From JAFMDF01 sp965277445 (GTDB lineage Bacteria > Bacteroidota > Bacteroidia > Chitinophagales > Saprospiraceae): DNA of 64,000 nt. This document shows, piece by piece, positions 25,959-35,950 of the stretch (positions within the stretch are counted from its first letter, which is position 1; each line of letters starts with the position of its first letter). The notes under the pieces were generated by a model, which did no database searches, was not told the DNA's origin, and saw nothing but the letters and a program-made list of their open reading frames with translations. The DNA is taken from positions 385,218 through 449,217 of the forward strand of contig CBDICY010000030.1 in the NCBI GenBank assembly GCA_965277445.1, written 5' to 3'. The translations under genes were made by a program, and so were the position numbers.

Positions 25959-27656
25959 TCACATTTTAGGGATTATCGTTTCATTTATGAGGCTATAACG
26001 ATAACCAATTCTATCTGCTACTACTTTCAGGGTGTCTCCTGCTTGCACTTGGAATGGTTTTGTGTAAATTGTCCAACCATCCGCATTTGGGCTATTATTA
26101 TTTAGCTTGTAGCCAATGGTTGCACTTTCTGTTCTACAACTTAGCGTTACGGTATTTCCTGCTTGAATAATTTTTGGTTGGTCTACTTTTAATTCTTTCC
26201 CATCTGGTCGCATTTTTTCTTTTAATTCCATTTCTGGTATCAAACCAGTATCCTCAAAAGAAGTCACCCATCTTTGACATTTTGCCCTCAATTCTTGCAG
26301 CTTTTTTCCGTATTTTGGATCTCCTGCTAAATTATTTAATTCATCAGGATCGTTTTTTACATCAAATAATTCTTCTGCTGGTTTGATTGGTCTAAACCAA
26401 AGCGCTTGTTCAGGTGTTAGTTTTCCTTCATCTCTTAAACGATACAATTCTCGCATAATAGGCTGTTGTTCTCGATAAGCAACGCGTAAAAACATTGACT
26501 TTTCTGGCTCATAATACTTGATATATTTGAACTGTTTGTCCCTTACGGCACGATTACAATCATAGGTCTCATCAAAGCGATCGGCGGCGGCATAGATGTT
26601 TTGTGGTTCTATTTTACGTTGATACTTTCCTAAAAAAGGGGTGCCATCTAATTTTTCGGATGGTTTAATGCCCGCCATAGATAAAGCACTTGGTCCAAAA
26701 TCAATAAAACTAATCAACCGATCATCTCTTTGCCCTGCAAATAATTTGTTTGGGAACCGAATAATCATCGGAACACGTAATCCAGAATCATATAATAAGC
26801 GTTTTTGACGTGGTAAGGGTCCACCGTGGTCGGTATACCAAACAATAATGGTTTTTTCTAACTCTCCCGCAGCTTCCAGTTCTTTTAACATTGCTCCTAC
26901 CTGATAATCCATTTGTTTGATATTGGAATACATTTGTCGAATGTCTTGATGGCCTACTTCTGTATTCGGTAAATAAGGAGGGACAGGTACCTCCAAGTCC
27001 TTATCCACCCATAAGGAATCTTTCGCCCTTGCCCATATTTGAGATTCATGGGTGACATTATAATTAAAAATAGCAAAAAAGGGCTGTCCTTCTTTTTTGT
27101 TTTTCCAATGCCCCGTATTGCTATTTTCATCCCAAGCGGTTACCGAACAACGAAATTGATAATCTTGTTTCGCATTATTCGTACAGAAATAGCCTTTTTT
27201 TCGCAACCGTTCGCTAAACATACTAACGCCTGCTGGCGGTAAAGCTTCATAATGCTCAAAATTGGCTGGCTTCGATTTATAGCCATCTAATACCGATTGC
27301 GGAATATCTGTAGCAAACCAAGGACCTGTGCGCATGTGATTCGCCCCGATATGTGTTGGATACATACCTGTCGCCAAGGCAGCTCGACTAGGCGAACAAA
27401 CAGGAGAAGGAGAATACACATTATCATAACAAACACCCTCGGCAGCTAATCGACTTAAATTAGGTGTCTGAATAGTATTATCGCCAAAAGGTGGAATAAC
27501 TGGGCTTAAATCTTCGGCAACTAACCAGATAATATTTGGTTGGAAGCCCAAATCGTACTGAAAAGGAAGAGCGGTGGATTCTTCTAATGTTTGCTCCTTT
27601 TTCGTGCAACTAAATATTACTAAAATGCACAATAGAAATAGATACTGGTTTTTCAT
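25959..27656 (-). CDS. Sulfatase lipoprotein with C-terminal CHB_HEX-like domain
   Basis: This 565-residue arylsulfatase-type enzyme hydrolyses a sulfate ester, probably on a polysaccharide. The lipoprotein signal ends LVIFSC (C17). The formylglycine motif is SPVCSPSRAALATG (C87-x-P-x-R), converted to formylglycine by a separate enzyme. Metal-binding AEDLSP and TDHGGPLPRQK are present. After the sulfatase domain, about residues 490-560 resemble the chitobiase/hexosaminidase C-terminal beta-sandwich (NTVTLSCRTESATIGYKLN). A decayed second sulfatase lies at 46922-48152, and a T9SS protein gene is divergent. Confidence 0.93.
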   Translation of the reverse strand: MKNQYLFLLCILVIFSCTKKEQTLEESTALPFQYDLGFQPNIIWLVAEDLSPVIPPFGDNTIQTPNLSRLAAEGVCYDNVYSPSPVCSPSRAALATGMYPTHIGANHMRTGPWFATDIPQSVLDGYKSKPANFEHYEALPPAGVSMFSERLRKKGYFCTNNAKQDYQFRCSVTAWDENSNTGHWKNKKEGQPFFAIFNYNVTHESQIWARAKDSLWVDKDLEVPVPPYLPNTEVGHQDIRQMYSNIKQMDYQVGAMLKELEAAGELEKTIIVWYTDHGGPLPRQKRLLYDSGLRVPMIIRFPNKLFAGQRDDRLISFIDFGPSALSMAGIKPSEKLDGTPFLGKYQRKIEPQNIYAAADRFDETYDCNRAVRDKQFKYIKYYEPEKSMFLRVAYREQQPIMRELYRLRDEGKLTPEQALWFRPIKPAEELFDVKNDPDELNNLAGDPKYGKKLQELRAKCQRWVTSFEDTGLIPEMELKEKMRPDGKELKVDQPKIIQAGNTVTLSCRTESATIGYKLNNNSPNADGWTIYTKPFQVQAGDTLKVVADRIGYRYSLINETIIPKM

Positions 27657-27813
27657 TTTATCGTTTTGATCAAAAAAATATTTTTGGTAATTAAAAGGTA
27701 TTGAGTATAGTCTTGCCTAATTTGAGGACGGGTAGGTTCGTTTACAAGAGTATATTCTAAACTACTCAAATATAATGGAATCTATTTTATTGGCTAAGAA
27801 AACAAACTTCTTT

Positions 27814-29526
27814 ATGAAAAAAATTACTTTTAGTCTATACTTACTTGGCTTATTGATAAGCCCTTTTTTACTCTTTGCGCAGGCAGATTCGCCCCCTTTA
27901 AAGATTAAGCAAATTCAAAAATATGGTGCTTTGAATCAATTGCTTTTTGATTCAATAACGTATCAGTATAATGATAAAAATCAATTGACTCGAACGAACG
28001 AGCATTTGTTTTTTGCCGTTAACCCCAATGATTTGATTATCACCGATTTTGAGTATAATGCCCAAGGTTTGAATACAATTAATTGTACCAATGAATTTAA
28101 AAAGGAACGATTGAAGGAAGGCCATAAAGAAATCAATGTATTTGATGCAGCAAAAAATCTAATTAGTACGACTTATCAACAAAATAGAGGTGGGCAATTT
28201 TTTAATACCTACCGAGTTTTGAATCAATATGATGAGGTAGGTAATTTAATAACTGCAACAGGTCAAGATTGGGTCTATATTTTTCCTAATAGAACTTGGC
28301 AAAATGTACATTTAGAATCTATGGCTTATAATGCAAATGGTCAAGTTGTTTGCCACACAAAAAGTAATTGGGAAGAAGATAAATGGCTTTCTCAGAATAA
28401 GACTACTAGCGTATATACTGAAAAAGGAGATGTTCTTTACTTTGCTTTAGAATTTTGTCAAGCGGAAAATTGTATTTTATTTAAAAACGAGATTTACGAA
28501 TATGACGAAGCTAAACGAGTCATTTTTCAGGCTATTCGAAAAGAAATATTGTATAGACCTGGCTGGTTTGTAGATAGTACCTTGACTCAATTCAGGTATC
28601 ATGCTAATGGTCAATTTGCTTATCAAAAAGATAGTACCCTTATTCGTCGAAGGGAATTAGGTACTTTTTGGAATAGTGGGGTAAAAGAAATTTATTACGA
28701 TACTTTAGGGAATCTGACTAAATCTATGGTTCGATTTTTTGATAATGAAAAATTAGAAAGCATTAAAGAGGAAATCTTAGATAGTACTTCCAATAATCGA
28801 GATCTTCGCTATCAAATATTTGTAACCGATCTGAAAAATGGGGTTGACAAATATCTTGAACGTGTAAAAAGTACTCGGTTTGATGAAAAAGGAAATAAAA
28901 TTGCTTCCTGTTTGTTAAGATTGCACGAAAATGGAGATACCGCCTACTTAGAAATGGATACTTTAGTCTATGATGCTCATAACCGTCTAATTTTTCAAAG
29001 AGAAGATGCGTTGATGGATGGAGTATTGATGCCTTGGACGCAATCTATTTATGAATTTAATGAAATCGGATTATTGTTAAAATCACTACGTCAATCTTGG
29101 AAAGAGGGCCGATGGTTAGATGATTGGTACACGATTCACCAGTATGATGACCAATATAATTTACAATTTACCGAGCGATATACTAGAAATGCACCTAACA
29201 ATTTGCTTAACAGTCAATTCAATAATTTTTATACCTTGACTTATTATCAGGCCCCCCTTTCCGTATCCACTATAGAAATTCCTGATAACTCTATTACTAT
29301 CTTTCCAAACCCTGCTCAAAATGTATTTTATTTACAGTTGGGCGATCAAAAGTTATTAGGTGCTAGGTTTACCTTTTTTAATTCAAATGGACAGTTAATT
29401 TTGGACGGCATCATACAGAATCAAAGAGAGACCATTGAATTACCGACTTTGCCTAGTGGACAATATTTTCTTCAGTTGCGTAAAGCAGAGATTCAAATAA
29501 CTAAAAAACTTATGATTGTGCATTAA
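27814..29526 (+). CDS. Secreted T9SS protein with YD-like repeats
   Basis: From ATG 27814 the protein starts MKKITFSLYLLGLLISPFLL, a signal peptide; an ATG 39 bp upstream would add 13 non-signal residues and is less likely. The 570-residue product has many segments of the type YDxxGNLI (for example QYDEVGNLITATG, YNANGQVVCHTK, YDAHNRLIFQRED), resembling RHS/YD repeats. It ends with a Por-secretion tail (SITIFPNPAQNVFYLQL, then LPSGQYFLQLRK). It is a relative of the protein at 8992-10380 and should be exported by type IX secretion. Its 3' end overlaps the convergent AlkD-like gene by 17 bp. Confidence 0.85.
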   Translation: MKKITFSLYLLGLLISPFLLFAQADSPPLKIKQIQKYGALNQLLFDSITYQYNDKNQLTRTNEHLFFAVNPNDLIITDFEYNAQGLNTINCTNEFKKERLKEGHKEINVFDAAKNLISTTYQQNRGGQFFNTYRVLNQYDEVGNLITATGQDWVYIFPNRTWQNVHLESMAYNANGQVVCHTKSNWEEDKWLSQNKTTSVYTEKGDVLYFALEFCQAENCILFKNEIYEYDEAKRVIFQAIRKEILYRPGWFVDSTLTQFRYHANGQFAYQKDSTLIRRRELGTFWNSGVKEIYYDTLGNLTKSMVRFFDNEKLESIKEEILDSTSNNRDLRYQIFVTDLKNGVDKYLERVKSTRFDEKGNKIASCLLRLHENGDTAYLEMDTLVYDAHNRLIFQREDALMDGVLMPWTQSIYEFNEIGLLLKSLRQSWKEGRWLDDWYTIHQYDDQYNLQFTERYTRNAPNNLLNSQFNNFYTLTYYQAPLSVSTIEIPDNSITIFPNPAQNVFYLQLGDQKLLGARFTFFNSNGQLILDGIIQNQRETIELPTLPSGQYFLQLRKAEIQITKKLMIVH

Positions 29527-30640
29527 GTAATTCAAAATCAATTTTAGCTAACTCTTCCCCATTGATTTGAATGGCGAGCTGATGTTTTCCTAAATGAAAT
29601 TTTCGAGTCGTAATCACTTTAAAAGATTGTCGTTTTTTTAACGATAAACTAGCGCCAGCGACTACATCTTTGGTCGTCATTTTAAAGACTTTAGGGGCTA
29701 ATTCCCCATGGGCTTTTTGATAATAAATCACATAATCAATCATTAGAGGCTGGGTTGTTTTTCCTGTAGATTGTACCTCAAAACTAAAATTTAAATAGTC
29801 CCCAACGTTTACCTTTTTGTCTGCAACTAATTGATTGACCTTTACTTTTGCCCCTTTTTTATAGCCTAAAATATCCAAAGCGCCAGTATGTCCTTTTTTT
29901 AATAAAGTTCGCAAGGCATGTTTGATCATTCGCAATTCATTTTTATTTGAAGTTGCTGATTGCCAACGTTTTAAAGTCTTGACCACTAAGTCTGCATGTT
30001 TTTTAGAATGGTCATTTAAATGATTGGCAACAGAACGTCGAACATATTCCGAAGGATCATTTTTTAAATATTCTAATAAAGCTAAAGTGGGGGTAGGATC
30101 TTTTTCAAACTGAGCTAATTTTTTTCCCCAAGGTAAATAAGGACGACTTCCCTCAGAAACCAATCTTCGGACATGCGGATTGTCATCTGTTGCCCATTTT
30201 TTAAATACGGCTAATGTCTTTTCTGGATATTTTATAAAAAATGGACGGACACCCCACTCGGAGGACATCCTTTTGGTAATTTCATAAAGGGCATTCATGG
30301 AAATGTCAAAATGCTCTAGCCCATTTTGGGCAATGTAGGCAGCTTTAGTAGCTACAATAAATCGGTTGTTGGCATCTTCAAATTCGTCTGATTCATAGGC
30401 AGGTATTAATGAATCTACAATTAATTTGGCAGCCGTAGGAAAATGATTGGGTAAATACTTTTCTTGTCCTTCGGTAATTAATTGGAGTCGTTCCGAATAG
30501 GTTAATGCAGACAATTTAGGATTGATAAAGGTGGTAAATCCTGTTAAATCAAAATTTGCATCTATTTTTTGAAATCGTTCCCCCATTGCCGTTACAGCGG
30601 TGGGATTGAATAAATCTCTAACTTGAAAGGTTTCTGCCAT
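29510..30640 (-). CDS. DNA alkylation repair (AlkD-like) HEAT-repeat protein
   Basis: This 376-residue alpha-helical repeat protein resembles the DNA alkylation repair family. It has helical hairpins of the HEAT type with SSEWGVRPFFIKYPEKTL, WATDDNPHVRRLVSEGSRP and YLKNDPSEYVRRSVANHLND. AlkD itself is a glycosylase for N3/N7-alkylated purines; longer relatives like this one carry an extra C-terminal beta-domain (here about 275-376) and their activity is less certain. The N-terminal start MAETFQVRDLF is typical. It overlaps the convergent T9SS gene. Confidence 0.85.
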   Translation of the reverse strand: MAETFQVRDLFNPTAVTAMGERFQKIDANFDLTGFTTFINPKLSALTYSERLQLITEGQEKYLPNHFPTAAKLIVDSLIPAYESDEFEDANNRFIVATKAAYIAQNGLEHFDISMNALYEITKRMSSEWGVRPFFIKYPEKTLAVFKKWATDDNPHVRRLVSEGSRPYLPWGKKLAQFEKDPTPTLALLEYLKNDPSEYVRRSVANHLNDHSKKHADLVVKTLKRWQSATSNKNELRMIKHALRTLLKKGHTGALDILGYKKGAKVKVNQLVADKKVNVGDYLNFSFEVQSTGKTTQPLMIDYVIYYQKAHGELAPKVFKMTTKDVVAGASLSLKKRQSFKVITTRKFHLGKHQLAIQINGEELAKIDFELLNAQS

Positions 30641-31056
30641 AGTGATAAACTATTTATTTATTTGTTTGTTGTTTTACAAAATAACACATTTGTTTTTAAA
30701 AAATAGCACGAATCAAGGCATAATTATTGATTTTAACTTCATTGAGACCCTCCGATTCTGAACATTCATTTATTTTGCTTTCTTTTGCAGTCTTAATAGG
30801 GTCATTTTCCAACACTTAGTATCATTAGAAAATTTGCCAACTAACGCTAGAAAAATGACTTAAACCATTTTAATTTGTGGGGTTAATAAATTTGTAGGGC
30901 ATTAAATACAAGCGTCCAACTTATTTTTTATCTGTTATTAATCGGCAATAAATGTTAATAAATAATCAGTAGATACAATTTTTTAAATAAATCAGTTTTA
31001 GTTGCCGACTGCATCTCCCAACTGTTTACTTCAACTACTACTAAAAGCCCGTAAGT
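30641..31056. other. 416-bp divergent spacer
   Basis: It separates the AlkD-like gene from the M23 peptidase gene. A TAnnTTTG match (TAAATTTG, 30887-30894) could be part of the promoter for the peptidase, without a good -33 box. A short gccgactgc/ccaactg repeat lies at about 31001-31030. No gene was seen. Confidence 0.4.
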
Positions 31057-32232
31057 TTGAACGCAATAAAGACAAATGTTTTAATTCGCTGCTTATTCCT
31101 TTGTTTGATAGTTAGTGCTTGCCAACAAGAGCCACCTAAATTATCTGCTTTGGTCACGCCACTTTCTGCTAGAGCACAATATGAAAGGAGTCTAAAGCAG
31201 GCCAATCCATTAGCAGAGGCGGAATATACCGAGTGGGATTCTATCGGTAATTTAGCGTTTACCCACCATGTAGAGATACCAACTCCTTATCGACAAACAG
31301 GTTTTTTCTTAAAAGGTCGAGCAGAAATTTTAGCTTTTGAGATTCCCTTAAAACAAGGCGAACAAATTGATATTCAATTGACTAGCGACTCTACGGATAT
31401 TCAACTGTTTATGGATTTTTTCCAAAAAAAGAAAGGCCAATGGTATCCGATTTTAAAAAGCAAAAAAGGACAAACTACTTTTCATTTTACAGTTCCGAAT
31501 TCCGAAAATTTTCTTTTGAGAATTCAGCCAGCATTTCATCAAGTAGGTAATTATGAATTAAAAATTCTTAAAAATCCAACTTACCTATTTCCAGTTGCGG
31601 GCAAAGGAAAGGAGGATGTCTGGAGTGTTTGGGGCGTACCAAGAGATGGTGGAAAACGGAAGCATGAAGGGATTGATGTATTTGCTAAAAGAGGCGTTCC
31701 CTTAGTAGCAGCAACGGATGGACTAATTACCAATGTAAGTGATCGGGGTTTAGGTGGTAAACAAGTCTGGTTAAAAGACCCAAAAACGAATAATGCGATT
31801 TATTATGCGCATTTGCATAAACAATTAGTCGAAGAAGGACAAATCGTAAAGAGGGGAGATACTATTGGTTTGGTAGGCAATACGGGAAATGCGCGAACAA
31901 CCCACCCACATCTTCATTTTGGTATTTATCGACCTCGTAGAAAAGGCGCAGTTGACCCGTTACCATTTGTTAAAAGATATAAAAATAGATTTCTTCGGAA
32001 TGCAGCTACGCTTAAATCCGATGTAATCAATCAAGGAATTACTTATAATAATGCGAATTTTCGTAGTAAGCCTAATGCCAAAAAGTCATTTATTAGGAAA
32101 TTGGCTAATGGACAGCCTGTTGAATTATTAGGAGCTGCTGGTCGCTGGTATCATGTGCGAACTTTAGATGGGGAGGTCGGATTTATTCATTTTCAATCGG
32201 TAAAGCAATTGAAGGCAACTATTTTGAGTTGA
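31057..32232 (+). CDS. M23 peptidase lipoprotein with SH3-like domain
   Basis: This 391-residue lipoprotein (signal ending LCLIVSAC) has a LytM/M23 zinc-peptidase domain at about 200-310. The zinc ligands are in HEGIDVFAKRG (H and D) and HPHLHFGIYRP (HxH), with GGKQVWLKDP and YYAHLHKQLV between. The C-terminal part (about 330-391) is a bacterial SH3-like domain (YNNANFRSKPNAKKSFI, WYHVRTLDGEVGFIH). Such enzymes cut peptide cross-links in peptidoglycan or act as cell-wall-binding regulators. The start is TTG 31057; no ATG preserves the signal peptide. Confidence 0.9.
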   Translation: MNAIKTNVLIRCLFLCLIVSACQQEPPKLSALVTPLSARAQYERSLKQANPLAEAEYTEWDSIGNLAFTHHVEIPTPYRQTGFFLKGRAEILAFEIPLKQGEQIDIQLTSDSTDIQLFMDFFQKKKGQWYPILKSKKGQTTFHFTVPNSENFLLRIQPAFHQVGNYELKILKNPTYLFPVAGKGKEDVWSVWGVPRDGGKRKHEGIDVFAKRGVPLVAATDGLITNVSDRGLGGKQVWLKDPKTNNAIYYAHLHKQLVEEGQIVKRGDTIGLVGNTGNARTTHPHLHFGIYRPRRKGAVDPLPFVKRYKNRFLRNAATLKSDVINQGITYNNANFRSKPNAKKSFIRKLANGQPVELLGAAGRWYHVRTLDGEVGFIHFQSVKQLKATILS

Positions 32233-32378
32233 TTTACAATAAGTTCAGAGATTGTATTCTTCGTTTCTCTGCTATATTGTATCAAAACATTCATTACTTT
32301 TTTTAGTAAGTAGACTATTTTAAGTTATAAAGAAGGATTCAGTTACTAGGTTTTAAGTGGGATGTAAATACGTCTAGC

Positions 32379-32410
32379 CTGGCACCTGACACCTTATACC
32401 TGAAACCTAA
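32379..32410 (+). repeat. cctgacacc/tacctgaaacc spacer repeat
   Basis: Degenerate units (ctggcacctgacacc, ttatacctgaaacctaac) sit directly next to the stop codon of the convergent outer membrane protein gene. Confidence 0.5.
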
Positions 32411-33060
32411 CGATTCTTTTTCTTTCGCTGAATACTAAAAAGCGCCCGACTAAAAGCCAATACGTATCGTTCATTCTGCCAATTCACTCGAACGCCACCA
32501 GCTTCAAAAGTACTAAATGGCTTCAAATCTCGTAGGTATCGAATACTGATGGACCATTTATTATCTATATTTCGAGTTAGACCTATGATCGAATGATAAT
32601 GCCATTGATTAATTGTTCCAAAAGTAATGTCCTCGCCATAATCGAATAAAAAGAGATTAACCGCTGCCCCTACTTCTAACTGAATAGGATGTTTTAGTTT
32701 CTTTTGAAAAGCAGTCAGTTTTAAGAGTAAGGGACTGCTTAAATAGAAAAATTTATACCGTTTAGTACGGTCTTCTAAAACATCATAAGCTTTAGCACCT
32801 CCTGGGCTTCTTTCCATTTCCCACCTTAAAGCCATAAATGGATTTATCCTTTTTTCAAACCAAAAGCTTGCCTGAAAATTAGCCAATCTACTAAATTCAT
32901 TGATAGGCGGAACGGTTGATGCGATGGAATTGGAAATACTAATATCCGCCTTAAAGGTCATCGCTGTGACGCCTGTTTGTAAACCAAACCTCAACTCATT
33001 TTGAGCATTTCCAATGATGAATTGCATCATTAGCAATAGTAGAAAAAATAATTTTTTCAT
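32407..33060 (-). CDS. PorT-like outer membrane beta-barrel protein
   Basis: This 217-residue protein has a signal peptide (MKKLFFLLLLMMQFIIGNAQ) followed by amphipathic beta strands in the style of the small PorT/porin-like outer membrane proteins (ELRFGLQTGVTAMTFKA, LANFQASFWFEKRINPFMAL, VNWQNERYVLAFSRALFSIQ). PorT is an assembly factor of type IX secretion; this gene is a member of the wide fold family and may not be PorT itself. Confidence 0.75.
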   Translation of the reverse strand: MKKLFFLLLLMMQFIIGNAQNELRFGLQTGVTAMTFKADISISNSIASTVPPINEFSRLANFQASFWFEKRINPFMALRWEMERSPGGAKAYDVLEDRTKRYKFFYLSSPLLLKLTAFQKKLKHPIQLEVGAAVNLFLFDYGEDITFGTINQWHYHSIIGLTRNIDNKWSISIRYLRDLKPFSTFEAGGVRVNWQNERYVLAFSRALFSIQRKKKNR

Positions 33061-33470
33061 AAAAACGATTTATGGAGGAAGGGAAATAAAATAAATGGAA
33101 GATGTATGTATAATAGTGTTTACGCTAAAACTTTTTGTCTGACAGGCCATTAGTTGTTAGCCGAATAAAACCTAATAAAGAAAGGCAAGAATCGTGCGAG
33201 GTATATTGCTCATCTTGTAAATCCTGAAAAAATCCCGTTATCCTGTATAAAAAAAAGCCTCACTATTGTGAGGCTTTCAACAAACATACTTTGAGAAAAC
33301 TTTGTATTATCAGCGGATGATAATGAAGGAGTCACAAATATAGTATATTTTTGTTTTGAATTATTGTATTTTAAAACATTTTTTAGTTTTTTATTTTTCA
33401 TTTCTATTTCTCCTACATCTGTCTTACCTTTAAATCTTAATATTCATCGTTTTTATAGATTCCTTTTATT
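33061..33470. other. 410-bp spacer upstream of ggt
   Basis: It holds a hairpin (33254-33277, listed separately) and a tcctgaaaaaatcccgttatcctg-type spacer repeat at about 33222-33246. No reliable gene was seen. A 63-codon minus-strand frame across the hairpin has no protein-like pattern. Confidence 0.45.
33254..33277 (-). terminator. Intrinsic terminator-like hairpin
   Basis: aaagcctcac (33254-33263) pairs perfectly with gtgaggcttt (33268-33277) around a 4-nt loop, and reads into a long T run on the minus strand. It may isolate ggt from the outer membrane protein gene. Confidence 0.75.
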
Positions 33471-35165
33471 ATGAAAAAAATTCTATTATCTACTTTATTA
33501 ATAAGTACCACTATTATGGCATTTACCCAAGATAGACTGACGGGAAAAAACTTTGCTACTCGTGCAGAAGTTATTGCTAAAAATGGAATGGTTGCAACTT
33601 CTCAACCTTTGGCTACCCAAGTTGGACTAGATATTCTAAAAAAAGGAGGGTCTGCTGTAGATGCAGCCATTGCCGCTAATGCTGCCTTAGGTTTAATGGA
33701 ACCGACAGGTTGTGGCATGGGCGGTGATTTATTTGCCATTGTTTGGGATGCGAAAACCCAAAAATTATATGGCTTAAATGCAAGTGGTCGTTCTCCAAAA
33801 TCTTTGAAGTTAGCTTACTTCAAAGAGAAAGGAATGTCGAAAATTCCTTCACATGGCCCTTTGCCTGTAAGTGTTCCTGGGGCAGTTGATGGTTGGTTCG
33901 AATTACACCAAAAGTTTGGTAAACTATCTATGAAAGAAAATTTAGCTCCTGCTATACAATACGCTAAAGAAGGCTTTCCATTGACGCAATATATTGCTGC
34001 CTTATGGGGAAATTCTGTGCCCTTTTATTTAAGTAAAGGCTTTCCTAATGTGAAGGAAACATATACGATTGATGGGAAAGGAAAAGTACCAGAAAAAGGA
34101 GATGTTTTTAAAAATGAATTTTTAGCTAGTACCTTAATCAAAATTGCGGAAGGTGGTCGAGATGCCTACTATAAAGGAGACATTGCCAGAACCATTGCTA
34201 ATTTTATTCAATCACAAGGTGGTTTCTTGGCTTATGAAGATTTCGCAACCCATCAATCGGAATGGGTAGATCCAGTTTCTACGAATTATAGAGGTTATGA
34301 CGTTTGGGAATTACCGCCAAATGGGCAAGGAATTACCGCCTTACAAATGCTCAATATTTTAGAACAATATGATTTCTCTAAAATCCCTTTTGGGAGTGAT
34401 GAACATCTTCATTATTTTGTAGAAGCTAAAAAATTAGCCTTTGAAGATCGAGCAAAATATTATGCAGATATGAATTTTGCAGATGTTAATGTAGAGCATT
34501 TAATTTCCAAAGCATATGGCAAAGAAAGAAAGGCATTAATTACAGAAAGAGCGGGTAAATATGAAGCGGGACAAATTAGTGCAGGAGAAACAATTTACCT
34601 CACTACTGCTGATAAAGAAGGCAATATGGTCTCCTTTATTCAAAGTAACTACCGTGGAATGGGAAGCGGTATGGTGGCTCCTGAACTAGGATTTATGTTA
34701 CAAGATAGAGGCGAATTATTTTCTTTGATTGAAGGTCAAGCCAATACGTACGAACCAGGCAAACGACCTTTTCATACCATTATTCCTGCGTTTATTACCA
34801 AAGATGGGCAGCCTTTTATGAGTTTTGGTGTCATGGGCGGTGATTTTCAACCAATGGGACATTGCCAAATTGTGATGAATATGATTGATTGGGGCATGAA
34901 TATTCAAGAGGCAGGAGATGCACCAAGAATTGACCATACAGGTTCCTCTACCCCAACAGGAAAACCTGCGAATGGTAAAGGAAAAATTCGCTTAGAAAGT
35001 GGTTTTGACTATGAAACGATTCGGGAACTAATGATTCGAGGGCATGAAATTGGGTATGGTTTGGGCATTTATGGTGGCTATCAAGCCATTAAATATGATG
35101 CGGAACGAGGAGTGTATTTTGGGGCTTCGGAAAGCCGAAAAGATGGACAGGCTGCGGGGTATTAA
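33471..35165 (+). CDS. ggt: Gamma-glutamyltransferase
   Basis: This is a secreted gamma-glutamyltransferase of 564 residues (signal peptide MKKILLSTLLISTTIMAFTQ). The precursor is cut by itself into large and small subunits. The catalytic threonine is T374 in AGETIYLTTADKEGN, which becomes the new N-terminus of the small subunit. Substrate-binding and oxyanion elements include TGCGMGGDLFAIV and NASGRSPK, and the small subunit has YRGMGSGMV, KRPFHTIIPAFI and GVMGGDFQPMGHCQ. It acts in the periplasm or outside on glutathione and gamma-glutamyl compounds. Confidence 0.95.
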   Translation: MKKILLSTLLISTTIMAFTQDRLTGKNFATRAEVIAKNGMVATSQPLATQVGLDILKKGGSAVDAAIAANAALGLMEPTGCGMGGDLFAIVWDAKTQKLYGLNASGRSPKSLKLAYFKEKGMSKIPSHGPLPVSVPGAVDGWFELHQKFGKLSMKENLAPAIQYAKEGFPLTQYIAALWGNSVPFYLSKGFPNVKETYTIDGKGKVPEKGDVFKNEFLASTLIKIAEGGRDAYYKGDIARTIANFIQSQGGFLAYEDFATHQSEWVDPVSTNYRGYDVWELPPNGQGITALQMLNILEQYDFSKIPFGSDEHLHYFVEAKKLAFEDRAKYYADMNFADVNVEHLISKAYGKERKALITERAGKYEAGQISAGETIYLTTADKEGNMVSFIQSNYRGMGSGMVAPELGFMLQDRGELFSLIEGQANTYEPGKRPFHTIIPAFITKDGQPFMSFGVMGGDFQPMGHCQIVMNMIDWGMNIQEAGDAPRIDHTGSSTPTGKPANGKGKIRLESGFDYETIRELMIRGHEIGYGLGIYGGYQAIKYDAERGVYFGASESRKDGQAAGY

Positions 35166-35168
35166 GAG

Positions 35169-35225
35169 TTATCGGTTATCGGTTGTCTAAAACAGATAAC
35201 TGGCAACCGACAACTGATAACTGAA
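35169..35225. repeat. Inverted TAACTG-type array
   Basis: gttatcggttatcggttgtc (35168-35187) is followed by a reverse-complement array (gataactg, gcaaccga, caactgataactg; 35195-35222). The element ends about 18 bases before the HAD start codon. Confidence 0.65.
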
Positions 35226-35230
35226 TTCCC

Positions 35231-35238
35231 TATTTTTG
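35231..35238 (+). promoter_or_regulatory. Possible -7 element just before the HAD gene
   Basis: TATTTTTG matches TAnnTTTG and lies only five bases before the ATG at 35243, so transcription would begin at about the start codon (leaderless) if it is used. No good -33 box is present. Confidence 0.35.
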
Positions 35239-35242
35239 CCTC

Positions 35243-35902
35243 ATGAAATCACAACCAAAATGTATTATTTTCGACTGCGATGGTGTCCTTGTAGATAGTG
35301 AACCAATTACTGCTCGGGTATTGATTAAAATGTCAAAAGAAATTGGAGTAGACATTGATATGGCTTATGTAGAAGAAAATTTTACAGGCAATTCTTGGGC
35401 AGGCTGTGCGGCATTAATCGAGGCAAAAGGAAACCTAAAATTGCCCAAAACTTTTGAACAAGAATATCGCCGCCGTTCTTCTGAAGCCTTTAGAAAGGAA
35501 ATCCAACCTATCAAAGGGATTCCTGAATTAATCAACAGTTTGACGATTCCTTTTGCGGTTGCTTCTAGTGGCCCACCTACAAAAATTCGATTGAATCTCG
35601 GTTTGATTGGTCTTTTAGATAAATTTGAGCCACATGTTTATTCTTGTTGGGATGTAGGGAAATGGAAACCAGATCCTACTATTTATTTGCATACTGTTGA
35701 AAAATTAGGCTTTAAGCCCGCAGATTGTGTCGTAGTGGAAGATAGTTTGTTTGGCGTGGAAGCTGGAGTGGCAGGAGGTTTTCGGACATTTGGTTATGCC
35801 ACTAAACATACGGCACCTACTTTGGAGACTGCTGGGGCGGAGATTATTTTTGATATGGAGGAACTATTTGAAGTTGTGCCTAATTCCCGTTTGGTTGATT
35901 GA
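35243..35902 (+). CDS. HAD-IA phosphatase (beta-phosphoglucomutase-like)
   Basis: This 219-residue HAD subfamily IA enzyme has motif I IIFDCDGVLVDSEP (nucleophile D10, D12), cap domain at about 20-85, motif II AVASSGPP, motif III lysine in KWKPDP and motif IV VVVEDSLFGVEAGVAGG. The closest functional groups are sugar-phosphate phosphatases and beta-phosphoglucomutase; the motif VDSEP is common to both. Confidence 0.9.
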   Translation: MKSQPKCIIFDCDGVLVDSEPITARVLIKMSKEIGVDIDMAYVEENFTGNSWAGCAALIEAKGNLKLPKTFEQEYRRRSSEAFRKEIQPIKGIPELINSLTIPFAVASSGPPTKIRLNLGLIGLLDKFEPHVYSCWDVGKWKPDPTIYLHTVEKLGFKPADCVVVEDSLFGVEAGVAGGFRTFGYATKHTAPTLETAGAEIIFDMEELFEVVPNSRLVD

Positions 35903-35950
35903 TATTTAACTGTAGTATCATTTCTTTAAGATTCTGGACGACCTCCTTTT

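Noticed and set aside
33210..33401. 63-residue minus-strand frame
   Set aside because: It crosses a terminator hairpin and lacks a protein-like pattern.
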